Shown one piece after another: positions 47,031 through 60,600 of a DNA stretch of 64,000 nt. How positions within the stretch are numbered: the first letter of the stretch is position 1; each line of letters begins with the position of its first letter. Below the pieces are notes generated by a model, which was not told the DNA's origin, did not search any database, and saw nothing but the letters and a program-made list of their open reading frames with translations. The stretch comes from Gnetum montanum (lineage: Eukaryota > Streptophyta > Gnetopsida > Gnetales > Gnetaceae), in assembly GCA_015680685.1 (NCBI GenBank), contig MNCI01029130.1, positions 22,058 through 86,057 on the forward strand, written 5' to 3'. The position numbers and the translations under genes are program-made.

Positions 47031-47580
47031 AAGATGTAAGATCCTTCCATCTTACTACCTCTTTTCCCTCTACCACACTTAGGGATGTGATAGCTAGGAG
47101 GCTAGTGTGGATGAAACTTGGTGCTAACATTCTCAACTTTCTATTTTTGGCAAAAGGGATGTACCCCCTTTTTGACCCTCACTTACTACTTATAGTAAGT
47201 GACTTTTTTTTGGCCATTTTTGCTTCTTTTCACTAGATTTAAACTTTTTGACAATTTTGATAACTAGAATTTGCACTCTTTTCTCTACCTTTCTAACAAT
47301 TTTCATCCTCTTTTCACCAACTTCGATTTCGGAAGGAATGAGATCTCCCTATCTCATCCCTCCTTTTTCTCCCTACCACATTTGATGGTATGAAAACTAG
47401 AAAGCCAACATGGGCATTCGAGGGTGTGATAGCTAGGAAGCTAGCTAGGTGAAGCTTGCTACCACCTTTTCACCTTTCTATTTTGGGTAAAGGAGTATAC
47501 CTTCCTTACCTCGCACTTGCTATTTATAGTAAGTACTTCATTTTTAGTTGTTTTTCCTTCTTTTGACCATTTTTGATTTC
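47031..47580. repeat. Tandem duplication ahead of Tat gag, period about 300
   Basis: The unit starting GATGTAAGATCCTTCCATC (47031) recurs from about 47337 (GAATGAGATCTCCCTATCTC) with shared blocks: the CTACCACA region, GTGTGATAGCTAGGA, CTTTCTATTTT, and TTATAGTAAGT with the following TTTTTGGCC/TTTTTAGTTG. Both units include a GCTAG motif related to the array at 57.6-61.2 kb. Confidence 0.75.
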
Positions 47581-47648
47581 CACTTATCGGGATTTACTTC
47601 TATTTTTGTCTTTTATTGTCTATTTTAAGCCATTTTACTGAAATAATC

Positions 47649-49700
47649 ATGTCTTTGTTACAATTAATCAAGTTGCCTTTTGCCTTCACTTATGAAGGGT
47701 CTAACCAACAAGCCATGAGTGTCTACGATCCCAAAGGTCTGATTATCATTAAGTGTAGGTAGTATTTGAGGGTTCAAGGGAAAAGTCCTAACTTCCTAGC
47801 CATAAATGAAGATTGTTATAACTACATTTGTGCCAAAATGTAGGTTGGCATTTTGATTCCATTTTTAGAGGTAGAAGTCAAAAGGGAGTTCAAACTCATC
47901 CATTGAAATGGTAAAGAGCATATTCCTTCCCTATAGAACCAAATATCCCTCAACAATATCTATGCTATCATCCTAGATCAATTGATTAAGATGAAGGAGA
48001 ATGATGAAAGGAATAACTCAGAGTCATGATAAGAAGAGGAGGATGAGTTTGGGGTAGAATCTGAGCCCAATCATATCCTGGATGTGTTGTACCAACAAAC
48101 ATCCCCCAAGGTCATAATGGTTTCCTCTAATGCCTTTGTTTTCTCTATGGTTTTGGTGCCACCATCTTCCATCCCCTCCTACCCTGCTACAATTGATCCC
48201 ATGCTAGTCATCGCAATACTCCAAGCATAATTGGAGTTGCATCTAACCACCTTCCATTTCTCCATGCTTCTTGCTACCTAGCCTAGGTCAGTATGACCAA
48301 TGACAATAATGGATACCACTATTAATCCATTGACTAGTCATTGGGATCCACCATGGGGCCTCAAGCAAGTTAGGGGTCATATACTCCCTTTGTCTCATTT
48401 GTGTCTCAAATACCAGCACAAACATCTTTCTCCTTGCTTAGTTCACAAACTACAACCATGACACAATCACTCCCATTCATCTTACAACCAATAGAAATGC
48501 CACAAGCCTCACAAAAAATACCATAGCAATATGTGCAAACATCATAATTGAAAGGGCCACCACAAGGTCTAGATAAGGCCTTCCAAATGATCCATGTCTT
48601 GATAGAGGAGTTGAAGAGGCTCAAAGCCTCTACTTTCCAAAGTAAGATTATGGATTTCTACCAAGATGATCCCATCAATCCTATAGTCCCACCCATGACA
48701 CGTCCTCCTTGTGTACCTATCAAGTAATTTAGCAAGTATAATGAAGAATGTGATCCCAATGCTTACTTTAGAACATTCTGATTTGAGTGCTTGCTGTTGT
48801 AACTATGGTGTCATACTATAATGAGGATTTTCCTTATGTCCTTAATTGGGAATGCACTTGATTGGTACCATGCCTTACCTAGAGGATTCATATCCTCTCT
48901 TGAGGTCTTAACAACCTAGTTTGTTAACCATTTCAAGTATAACCTAAAGCCTGACACCACACTTAACCAACTCATAAAGGTCAAGCAAGGGTCTCTTGAG
49001 CTAGTACAAGAGTTCATTCAATGGTGGAATGGATTGCTAAACATAGTTTAAACCCACCTTTTGGCTATATTTAAGGGGGTAGTTAATGACTTTATCAAGT
49101 CCAAACTTTACTCTCTGATCTGTGGTTCCTTACCCAAGCATTCTCCTAGACTAAGAATATAGAGGACATTGTAGAGGCCAGTCATGACCCAACCTACGTA
49201 GCATACAGAAATCAACATATGGTAAGGGATAAGGGGAATGGCAAACATAACAACATGGTCATAGAAACAATGACTAAAGAAGCCAAGACCACTAACTAGG
49301 GGCTAAGGACCAACCCACCTAAGACCTCTAGTAATAATAACTATGATAACTAGCATTCAACCTCTAGGGCCACTACATTGACAACAACTAGATCCAATTT
49401 TAAAAGGAAGAATAGGTCCAAATACACTATGCTATCATTAAAGCCATTAGAAGTATTATATCAATTGTTGAAAAGTAGGTGCATTTAGTACAAGAAGATG
49501 ATTGAAGCTATTTCAAAGAAGCATAAGCAACTATGTGAATAGCCAAAGATCCCACTAGAGTAACAAAAGATGACCTACAACTATCTATGTACTTCAAGTT
49601 AGACCACATTTGCCACTATCATCAACTACTTAGTCATGATACAAACTTCTACCTTACACTAAAGGATGACCTATAGAAAATGATAGATAGGGAAGAGCTA
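47649..49700 (+). pseudogene. Gag of a Tat-lineage gypsy element
   Basis: Possible start at ATG 47649 (MSLLQLIKLPFAFTYEGSNQ). The capsid core lies at about 48715-49140: DPNAYFRTF, LIGNALDWYHALPRGFISS, NHFKYNLKPDTTLNQLIKVK, ELVQEFIQWWNGLL. This is the Retrotrans_gag pattern with the WY..LP and KQ...E blocks. The C-terminal knuckle at 49595-49690 reads CHYHQLLSHDTNFYLTLKDD, the CxYHxxxxHxTxxC form of Tat elements with the last Cys replaced by Tyr. Many stops and frame changes. Gag would form the particle shell. Confidence 0.83.
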
Positions 49701-50549
49701 ATTCTAGATGCATCCAACCCTATCCAATCTCAAAACTAATTGATGCAAGTTTACAAGGATCCATTGAATGATAATAATAGCCCTTATGTTATTTCAACAT
49801 TCAATGTAGATGACAATCAAAGACCCATGAGAGAACCATTTGTGATATAGCTATCCCCTTATGGTGAAAGGGCTTCTTCAGCTTCCACCAACTCAAGATC
49901 CTCCTCTGTCATAAGAGTACCATCATGAGTGCCTTTGAGGAAACCTTTTATCATCAAGATGCCCTATACCACCAAAACCCAACCAACTAACATTACCATA
50001 CAACAATGTCCTATGGTAGCCAATGCTATAGCATCTTTCTCATAACCAATGATTGACAACCAAAAGGCTTTAACCAAGTAGAGGAAGAAGCATAAGTAAA
50101 GGCATAACAACAAGGGTGACAAGTAGTCTGAGGCACTAAAGGAAGTGTACTAGTCAAAGCCCACTCCCATATTGACAATACCCATGACCTACTCTACTCA
50201 ACCTACTTCACCCAACATACCACAAGAGGATTCCAAAATCCATAGCCAAAAAAATTATGAGAAGTTCTAATAGCAATAACCTAAGGTTGAATTTCATATT
50301 TTGGGATGCATAGACGTAGTGAGATACAGCTGGTGTGACAAGCTCATGGCCAACGACAAAAACTTTCTCAATGTGATGGATCAAGTGATACAGTCCCTGA
50401 AGCAAAAGAATATAACTCTAAGCTTTTATAACCTAATCATGAATTCCATCACACATCATGAGGAATTAGTCAAGATGCTAACATCCATCCTTGTTAGTTA
50501 GAACATCCTCGCTAACAAGAAATCCATTCATGTAGTGATGGTTCCTCCC

Positions 50550-51060
50550 TCACCAAGGGAGGAGAAGTTAACATTCCTAGTATTTCACGATAATAAAATC
50601 AAAGTAAATCCCTAGAATGGAAAGGTATTTAAGTCTCCTTTGTTCATAACCATACACATAGGGTAGTTTAAGATGCATTGGACACATGTAGATGATAGGG
50701 ATGTAACAAAAGTTATCCCATGCATCATTGTTAAATGATTAGGCTTGATGGAGTAGATACAACATACATCAATAGTCTTTCTCAAGTCTTTCAATAAATC
50801 AAGGGTTGTTGTTAGGGGATCTATCTCCTTGGATTTTGTGACAAGGGAGCAATTCCCCACAACCATAGATTTCTTAGTTGTGGAATAGATGCCAGGGTTT
50901 AACCTGATCTTGGGATGACCTTGGTTGGCTTAGTTATGAGTCATGTCCTCATTCATCTAGCAAGAGATTCACCTTCCTTATGAGGAAGGTGAAATCATCA
51001 TTCATGATGATAATGCAGTGCCCCTAGCTATTAACAATGTAGACATAGACTAGGGGTTAG
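50550..51060 (+). pseudogene. Aspartic protease-like domain of the Tat element
   Basis: The + strand gives SPLFITIHIG near 50636, SISLDFVTREQFPTTIDFLV near 50819-50880 and NLILG-PWLA near 50906 (a stop in place of Arg of LILGRPWL). QEIHLPYEEGEIIIHDDNAV follows near 50960-51020. This order is that of Tat-lineage protease domains. The active-site DPGA region is not recognisable. The region ends near 51100 without reverse transcriptase. Confidence 0.78.
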
Positions 51061-51099
51061 AAGTGGAGCTTCAAGAAAAACCTCTCAACCACAAAATAT

Positions 51100-51540
51100 A
51101 GTAACCTAAGAAAGAGTAGAAAGTCAAGAATAACAAAAATGGGTAGTAGGATGCATTATGGGATTATATAAACTTGTGAAAAGTAGACCTTACTCATTCC
51201 CTAATCTTTCAAAGATTAGGAAGAGTCGGCACAAGTGAAATGCACGTTGACCCTTCCACCTCATGCCCTTATAACCATATGATCAATAGTCATGTAGCTT
51301 AACTTTTCTTTTGTTATGCCATTTTATGTACTTTATTTTACTCTTTTATGCATGTAGCATAAGTTTCTACTTTCATTTGAATTTTTACTTATTTATTATA
51401 GCCTTTCTTTTTCTTTACTTTTATGCATGTTGTAAACATGAAAAAAAAAACGTTATAAAAATTTCAAAATTAGAGAAAGCCATAAAAATTTTAAAATAGA
51501 AAGTCACCAAAAACATAAGTTTTCTTTTATACTAGGAATC
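51100..51540. other. AT-rich junction after Tat protease
   Basis: A Tat element would continue into reverse transcriptase here. None is seen; the sequence becomes T-rich with ATGCATGT motifs near 51350 and 51424. Confidence 0.5.
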
Positions 51541-51735
51541 CATCATGGCCTAAAACTAGCAAACCTATGACCTGTCGAGGCCTTAAATCGATATTGCGGT
51601 CTACTGAGGCCTTAAACTTGCACCACAATTTGCTAAGGCTTAAAACTGGCATCACAACCCACCATGGCCTTAAATTGGCAATAAACATGTCATCTACCAT
51701 GGCCTAAAACTAGCAAGTAACCTTTATCTTATGGT
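51541..51735. repeat. Short tandem repeats with GGCCTAAAACTAGCA core
   Basis: Six diverged units of about 25-50 bases share CATGGCCTAAAACTAGCA or GAGGCCTTAAAYTNGCA. A related unit (ATGCCCTTAAACTGGCATCA) occurs at 61554, in the inverted-repeat region. Confidence 0.72.
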
Positions 51736-52051
51736 CATTCATAATCTTATAGCCTAACTATTTCCAACATAGCCAATGTATCCATTCCTCACATAGTTGT
51801 TTTTCAACATTTATAACTTTAAAACCTTGAAATAGTAAAGTAATGAACATACATAGCCAAAACTAAAACCAAAACTTAAAATTTAAAACATATTAAAGTA
51901 AAACAATATAACCATGGTTACATTGTATGGCATAAATGTCAAAATAAAAAACCATAAATGCTAAAATATCTACAACTCAAGTATTGGCCAACATAGGCCA
52001 TACAACATCAAAAACAAAATGGAATAAACTAAAAACAATCAATGAAGGTTG

Positions 52052-55000
52052 TCATAGCATGCATCCAATGGTGTCAAGAAGGCATCTAGGGCAGGGGGGT
52101 GGAGGTAGTGCATCATCATCATCATCATCATCATCTACACTGCTGGGGCCACCAACATCATACAATGCCTATGACATAACAACACACAACTAATTAGTAA
52201 CCAACATAACCAAAATCATAACATAAATCATGCAAGACTAAAACTTAAAATATAAAGCATAAAATTCCTTCAAACTTGTGGAAAATTTGACTTTACAAAC
52301 TCTCAAGGAAGATAGTGAAGGCCAATCTCCAAATCTTAGAGAATTTGATCTTCTATCATATTTGCCAAGTTAATGTCCCTAAAATTGATGGCCATAAAGA
52401 TGTTGGTCCTATTTACACCCATCCATGATGGTGGCTCCCATGAGACTGTAGCTATAGAGACCTCATTTGTAGCTATGGTAAGTTGTGGATTAGGATAATC
52501 AACCACTACTAGAGTGCATTCAAAGAGGTTGAAAACACTCTCAGCATGAATGCATTAAATAAATACATCTCTCTCTTGTTTTTTAGTTGTCTCCCTCTTT
52601 AGCCACTTTAGATATGCCTCCCAATCAACCTTATACATTCACTTGTGATCCTTTTGTATCTTATCCCACTCTAGGACCTTAGCACAGTAATCTTTTCAAT
52701 CATGTGTTTTTTTGGAAGATCAAATCCATTTGCATCTACTACTTGTGCAACTCCCAAGAGAGGGCAACCTTATCATGGATAGTGCATTAGTAGCAAGCCC
52801 ATGTGATCTCTTTGGTCTATGAGGTTTCTAAGTTATCCACTTGGACCTCCACAAAGGCCTTACATTTTCTCAAGATCCTGGATCCTATCAACTTGCCTTT
52901 TATTTTCCTCCCTTAAGTCCACAACCTATTTCCATAGGAATTCATTGAACCATTGGATCTCACATGAAGCTTTTACACCCAAAACTGCTAGATCAATGGT
53001 AATTTCATATAGCTTTAGGAGAACATGTGGTGTGTTAGGAGGAAGCTTAGGTAAGGAGTTAAACTCCATGTCTTAAGCTAGGTTCCATGTAACTAATGGC
53101 ACTAAAAACAACAAAAATATAACCATAAACATGATATACAACCTAAGATAGCCATAGAAATAAAATATAACCTATAGAAAAATAACTAAGGCATAGCAAA
53201 ACATGGTTCCTGCCCATCTCAGGTGCAATCAATTGACAATATCCTTTTCCATCCTGTGCATGAACTCTATCTTATTCAGGACCTCTACCCATGGTTTCAT
53301 GCAAAACATGGATGTAGAGGCCTCTACTAGTGGCTTAGGAACTACAATAATCATAACAATTGTTAGATAAGTAAGAAGTAAGAAATTAAACATAAAACCA
53401 TAGGGAACAACGAATAAAGTATAGGCATACCTACACTAACATCCTCATTCATGTCATCATCATCATCAAGGATTTCAATTGAAGGCTCCCCAGGTAATGG
53501 CTCACCAAATAAGGCATCAAGATCCTCCTTATCATTTTGTAAGAGTGCCTTCTCTACACACCTTTGTTCTTCCCCTATTGTGGAAGCTATACACCTCCTC
53601 TCTTTCTCCTCTATATGTATATGTGCCTCTTCTACTTGCCTTTACTCTTATTTTGTAGCAATAGTTTGGGCTATCAAATTTTTCCATTGACCTATAGCCA
53701 CAACCTATAAGATAGGTTAGCATACATAGCCATAAGACATAACATAGCTAAAAATATAGTTAAAGCATACCAATGACTACTTGATCTAAGTGAGGGATCT
53801 TGAAGACAATCCTTTACTTAGAAGGTGGCTTTTCTATTGGTGGTGCTTCTTCTGTTGGCCACTTCAAAATGGTCTTGGCTACTCCATTAGCCTTAGCACG
53901 CAACTATTGGACCCTCTTGATGTTCATTGGGAATGTAAGATGTGTCTTCCACATGCTATCAAGGGATTCACACTGACTGACACCAAGGTTCTTAGTAGTC
54001 ACAAACAACAAATCTCCTAGATCCTCTGATGGGTTTGGATCCTTAATAGTTAGATAAAAAATCTTTATCCAAGGCCTCGAGAGTTATTTTGGGTCATGAC
54101 ACATCCATGACCCTCCTCTTAAACACCAAGAATTCTACAAACCTCTTTAGATATCCTATAAAAAATGTATAGTGCATATGGACTACCATAGAGGAATCCA
54201 CATGAAGTTTGAGGATTTCCTCTTTGAGGCCAGTAGCCAAGGAAGTAGCCCCATTGTAGTGAGTCCCCTCCATCAAGACCTTCTTTAGGATCCATTATTA
54301 TGTAATGCTGATCACATTCTTTTGTAACAACAATTTAGGAAAGGACCAAAAAAATTTGATAGGAGCCCCTTGCATCAAGGTTCATGAAGCCATCAAGGGC
54401 AAGTTTGAAGTGGCCTTTGCTGATACCAAACCACTTCTTCACTTCTACATGATGGCCAATTGCCTTCATTGGTTTGGTGAAAATTGTTATCCTATTAGTG
54501 GAAACACTAAACAAGTTGCAAAAAGTAGCCTCATTGATGGTGATGGCAATTGATATGCCTCAAATCATGGTGCGAAACACATTGGCTCCTTCATCAAAGA
54601 GGTCGTTGATGTTCAACATCTCCACAGAAGGGTCGATAGGGCTAGGCATCATGAAGATCTCAAGTAAGCTTACATGTGCAATGTTTACCTGATAGTTCTT
54701 AGGTGCCTACCCTATCAACCACTCTTTGTGTTGGCCCCACCTCACCAAACTTTAGGATAAGAGTTTTAGTAGAATGTCTAGTATGGGGTATAACAACATT
54801 AGTAGAAGTAGAAGGCCCTATAAATAAAAGCCAAATGGTTAGCATCAGTATAGCTACATTTAGACCATAGAAAACTTAAGACTAAAATAGCTATAAAAAT
54901 TTAGTTTTAACATAGAAAGTCATTCCTTTTCCTCCCTGTCTTCTTCTTGCTTGAACAAGCTCATGCAAGGCTCCTAGTAGTGATATCCATATCTTTAATG

Positions 55001-55784
55001 ATCTTCGGAGCCATCCAGTAGTTGTGTGTTATTTTGGCAACCACACACTTCTTGTAAATAGGGTCAAATCTAGTGGGGTATTCATCAAAGTTCTCTCTTA
55101 GCTATTCAAAAATAACATGTATAATCTTAGGGCCTTTCGTGAACCCACTTTGTGTGGTGTGGGCTACCACCAAGGTTTGATCATTCTTGATCAAGTGTTG
55201 CTCATTAACCCTATACTTGCAAGATATGGGTAAAATTAACAAGTTAAGGTAAAAGAATAAATTAGATAAAGCCAAAAAATTAACACCTATAGTAGCCATG
55301 CTTACCCTTGTAATCAGTAAACAGTGCATGGAGGATTTTGGAATAAGAAGTTGTCTCTTTGCATCACCATTAGAGTATTATTCATGTTGTATTATGAATA
55401 CTCTAGCATTGTCTAAATGTCTGAGAGGTATTATGCATTGATGTTATCCACCAACTCTTCTAGTACTCGGGTCTCTAGATCATCAGTTATGAATCAAGCA
55501 ACCAAGTGTGTAGATCCATACAGTAGGATCTTTACTATTACTGTAGACACATCCTCAAACAATTATGGCCAAATTATCACACTGAAATTCTAAAGAAGGT
55601 AGGCAAGGAAATCCCTTGTCCTTAGCTGAAACCATAGTGAGCCCTTCTCCAACTCCATGTCAAGAAAGAGGGTGTGGGCCGTGGGTTGGCCAATACAACA
55701 TAGAATGCTAACCAACTCAACCACAATGATGACTAGCTTTAGTAAGACCCTGTAGGGAGAAAACATGAATGCCATTAGAACCAC
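52052..55784 (-). pseudogene. Intron-containing gene remnant, product unknown
   Basis: The - strand shows coding blocks separated by short AT-rich segments with GT-AG borders: 55216-55305, 54818-54911, 53705-53770, 53342-53430 and 53102-53202. A further acceptor at 52169 precedes the last exon. Donors include GTAAGC and GTATGC (twice). Exon 54912-55215 is one frame of 101 codons with two stops (TAG, TGA; CAG and CGA before C-to-T change); it contains KKCVVAKITHNYWMAPKIIK. Exon 53431-53704 has coiled-coil and acidic parts (EILDDDDDMNEDV) and two TAA codons. The frame continues across the 53342-53430 intron. The following exon has PPNTPHVLLKLYEITIDLA and a coiled coil, and the last ends in D8-ALPPPP with a stop at 52052. 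Not recognised. It lies antisense to the Tat gag, downstream of it. Confidence 0.62.
52111..52134. repeat. (CAT)8 microsatellite encoding an Asp run
   Basis: Eight CAT units; on the - strand they encode consecutive aspartates in the last exon of the gene remnant. Confidence 0.9.
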
Positions 55785-57619
55785 ATTTCAACACTTATAA
55801 TTCTTGACAAGTTTTATACATCCTAGTTAGGGTTGAGATTAGCCTCTGTAAAAAGCTCTAAGATGGTTATTTAAATTTGCTTAAGAAATTCCACAAAAAT
55901 ATTATTATAACCTTTCATAGCATTTTACTCTATCACCAAAATATTATAGCAAAAACTTCAAGGCTAGAATTATGCCTTAGTCTAAATCATTCGTTCACTT
56001 AGGAAAAGCATTAAGACATAGCAAAAATAGCCATGGTAAAAAATTTACTAAAAATAGCAAAAATCCCTTTTTCTTATAAAACCAAATTTTGGAACATGAT
56101 TTAAATTTTTAGGCCTCCCTAAGGGAATTAAAATTGACAAGAGAAATCTCTAAGTATGACAACCACATCCATCCCAAAAGGGGTTAAGGTGCTACAACCA
56201 AATTAAGACTAATTGACATAGCCTTGATAAAAAATTTATCCTAGCTCTAATTTTAGTGATTCTACCATGGAAGGAATCCTAATATCATTAGCTTCTCAGC
56301 CATCATCATTGTAACTAAAAATACATAACCAATTTTTAGTTTAACACAACAAAAACAAATAGCAAAACTATAGCCATCAACATTAACCCCCTTTCACGCA
56401 AGGTTAGGAAAAAATTCATCAAAACTTCATTTGAGCTTCAAATGGAGTGATTCCACCTTCATTTGAAATCTTGAATCAAGAGATATGCACCCACACCTAT
56501 CAAAAATTCAATACCTCTACCATTTATTCAAATAAAATATATTTCTTTGGATAAAAATCTAAAAAATAGCCCAAACCCTGATTACATAATCCAATTAAAA
56601 TAACCATAACTTCAATCATATAACTCCAAATTAGATGTAACCACAACCATTACAAATATTGAACATAATACTAGAAACCCATGACATTAGAGTTTGACAA
56701 AATCAAGTCTTTTCTTAACCAAAAATACAAAACATTAGTTGCTTTTTTCATTAAAAAGCACTAGAAAACACAAAACCTATAAAACTTAACTTGATTTAGC
56801 CATATATTACAACTAAAATGGTCAAATAAACTCCTACCTATCAAAATAAGGGTGTAATATTTTGTTAAAATTTGATTTTGACAATTTCTTTACCTTATAT
56901 CTAGGAAGAATGGCTCCATGATAAAATTTTTGAAAAAAGCATTAAAATAGCAAACCTATTTTCAAAAATCCAATCTACCAATGCAAAAACATCAAAATAA
57001 CCCTAGATCCACATGAAAACCACCAAAATATGATGTACAATTTAATTGGAGTTCAATTTTATCAAGCCCTTTTGAGTAGATTTGACTAAAATGGCCTTGT
57101 CTTAGCTAGGAAAACACAAAAATGGCTATGAAATTGAGGGAAAAAGCAAAGAATGACCTAACTTGGAAACAATGAGGAAGATCCTTCAATATAAATGGCC
57201 ATATGGAAGTTAGAAATCTTCTTGGCTGCCTCATTTGACACCTATATCTTGTGATTTCTGCTACTACATTTCTTCATCATGGTTGCACAATGTTGAAAAG
57301 GCTTGGAAACTAAAGAGGGCTAATACTTCTACAGTATCTAGGAGAAGATCTAAAGCTTCAGCATTGGAAATGGATGATCTTTGCAAAAAAACATTTTTTC
57401 CTATACTCTTCTATAGTGTGTTGGGTGTTAGAATGGTGATTTTTGGTGAGTTTGTGTAAGATTTGACATTAAAACCAAATAAACCTAATGTTTCCACTCT
57501 TGACCCCCTGTTGCTAATTTTGTGTATTAGAACTTAACATGCACTAATTTCCGAGCGGGGAAAAGTATTATCCATGCTAGGAATAAAAAAGGAAACAAAA
57601 ATTACACTTTTTTTCTTAA
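55785..57619. other. AT-rich stretch, nothing recognised
   Basis: No domain, repeat array or LTR was identified. It may include the 5' part or promoter of the antisense gene remnant. The 57235-57459 frame (+) has no resemblance I can name. Confidence 0.5.
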
Positions 57620-60600
57620 TTTTTGGACTTTTAACCCATGGGCCCCACCCTGTGCCATCACAAATGGTATCTTTGGATTTCAAACTTCATGAACGTTGGG
57701 GTTTTAACTCCTTGGAAAATTAGAAGCATGACCAAATATTAAACCCCATGCATCCACACTGAGGATACCATGCCTAACATGGATACATGCCTCCCACCTC
57801 TTAGAACCATTAAAACCCGACTTTCTTACCATTCTTGGTAGCTACAACTTACCTCATCCAACCTTGGGCTCTGAAAGGGGAGTAGAGCTTACCGAAATTG
57901 GACAACCTAGGCTTTCATGCTAGGGAAACCCTACCCAATGTGGAGGAAATTTGGTAACAACCATTCTTATTCTCCAATGTCATCAAATGCAAATCTAACT
58001 CTTGAAGTGGGCCCACATGACCTAGAACCCCTCTAGTCATCCTCAGCAACCCTAGAACCTCACCAAATCTAGTCAAAAGTGCTCAAAACCTTGGGATTTG
58101 GTGGTAAGAGGCCTCATCCATAATGATCACCCTAGCCCTAGTGTGGATGGATGGGTGGATGAGAAAAACTTCCTAAATCAACCATCTAGTTACCATGTTT
58201 TAACCTCCATACTCTTGTATAGTCTCTGATAGTCTAATTTTTCATTAAAATAAGTTGATTTTTCAATTTCACATCTCATCCTATGTTGGTGAACCCTCCC
58301 TCCACATTGCCCAACATGTAGCTAATGTGGAGGCTTAGGGGGTATAACATAAAACCTTTTTCCCAACTTCAAATGATCATAGTTATTGAACTGATGGCCC
58401 TAGTTGCCCTCCATGAACTTCGGTAGTTGATAATCTTTAATATTTGAGTTAATATTGGTACCCCAGACCTTCGCCATACTTAGCACCCCCTCTTCCATGT
58501 TGGCTAGTGTGGAGCTAATGTGGATGATTTGGGGGATTCCATAAAACTCACTTTGATGACCTAAAATAACCCGGTGACCTACCCTAGTAATGTTTGGACC
58601 TTATCAAAATCTTTGGATGCCTAGAAATTTATTAAAAATGCCAAAAAATAATTATTCCCATCTCTTCCATGTTGTAGCCACCCTACCCAAAGTGGAGGAA
58701 AGAGGGGATGGTTGCATGCATACCAAGGAGCCTTAAAGTTAAAAGATTCCAAAGCTAAATCTTACCTCATAATCTTTATGACCCTCAACAACTTTGAAAC
58801 CCTGTCAAACTTGCCAAAAATAACCCAAAATCTAACCTCTTGATCTTCCATATTGAGTAGATCCTCTTCTACACTAGCTATTGTGGATGAAGTGGGAATG
58901 GTCAAAAACCCCAAGCTTTGCCACTAAATGAACTTTGGCTGACATCTTAGGACTCTTAAAGACTTTAGCAGATAAAAATTATCATAAATAGTCTTGTTTC
59001 ATAATTTTCAAGATCTTCCTAAATGGTTCCATGATGGCTAGTGTGGAATAAGAAGGGGAACTTACAAAATGATCCAAAAAACCTTGAACCTACAAGATTC
59101 TTGCCCTAAGCTTTGGCCATTCACAACTATGACCCTAGAAACACACATGCATGAGAAAAATTAATCAAAAACTATAAAAAAAATCAAACCCCCAAAATCT
59201 TCTTAGCTAGTTCTATGCTACCTAGTGTGGAGCTAATATTAAACTAAGGGGGTAACCTTTAAAATCAGCTAGAAGCCTTAGAAATTGCTAGACTTTGACC
59301 CTCAAGCATAATCCTCGATGTCAACAATCCCAAAGGCATACATGCATGACCAAGGTTGATCAAAAATGGCCTAAAATCCATGCCTTAACATCATCTCAGT
59401 TGGTTCCATGCTAGCCAGCATATAGCTAACGTGGAACAAGGGGGGAAACCCCAAAAATCATAAAGAAACCTTTGAAAACATCATGTTTTGATTTTAGGAT
59501 ATGGTCCTTGATATCAACAACCCTAGAAATGCACATGCATGATCAAAACTAGTAAAAAACCATAAGAAATCCATTCCCCAAAATCTTCCTAGCTGGTTCC
59601 ATGCTAACTAGCATGGAGCTAGTGTGGAATCAATGGGATAAATAAGAAAACCATTGAAAAACCCTTGAAATTAATAGATTTTAAACTTAGGCCTTAAGTA
59701 TTAACACCAACAACCTTGGAATTACACATGCACAGAAGTGACCTAAATTAGCTAGAAACTAATCCCCTCTTATCTCCCTAGTTGGTTCCACACTAGCCAA
59801 CATGGAGACAAAGGGATGGCTTAAAAAACCACTTACCAAACCTTCCAATAGACTAGTTTTAACATTAAACCCTATCTCTTGATATCGAAAACCCTAGGAG
59901 CATACATGCATTATAAACTGAGGTTGAAATTGGTTCACATCTAAGATTTATGGTTCCTCCAGATGAAGGACCCTCCTCCTCCATGCTAGCTAGCATGAAG
60001 ACTAAGGGGAGGCTCATTTGGAACTTACAAATACCTCAAGATGACATCAAATGATCTTGTATGAATCTTAGAACCCTGTTAACATCTTCTAGAGCCTTCA
60101 AACCTTAGGAAATTGATGAAACATAGCCAAAAGATGATCCATGGAGTTCCTCCTAGTTGGTTACATAGTTGTTGGCATGGAGCCAGTGTGGAACCAAGGA
60201 AGAACTTCTAAAACCCCTCATAAGCCTTTAAAACTACCAAATTTTCACTCTAGACCCTTGTTGACACCTCTAGGAGTCACCAAACCTCATGAATCAAGCC
60301 TAAAATAGCCAAAAACCAACACCTTAGGATCTTCCACATTGAGCCCCCACTCTTCCATGTTGAATAGAATTGAACTAGTGTGGAGACAAGGTGGAATCTA
60401 AAAACCACTTTGGGATGCTACAAACTGCTAAATTTTGGCTCTAAACCTTGGTATTCGACACTGGTAACCTTGGGAAATGACATGCATGGTCAATTTTCAT
60501 CAAAACTAGCCTAGATCTAAACATTTTGATTCTTCCATGCTAAGCACCCCCTCCTAGCATGGATCAAGGGGAATGTGACCCTTCATAGCCCTAAACAGCC

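Noticed and set aside
46930-47136. Glycine-rich - strand frame
   Set aside because: The glycine run comes from the C-rich low-complexity tract at 46957-47012; no support for a gene.
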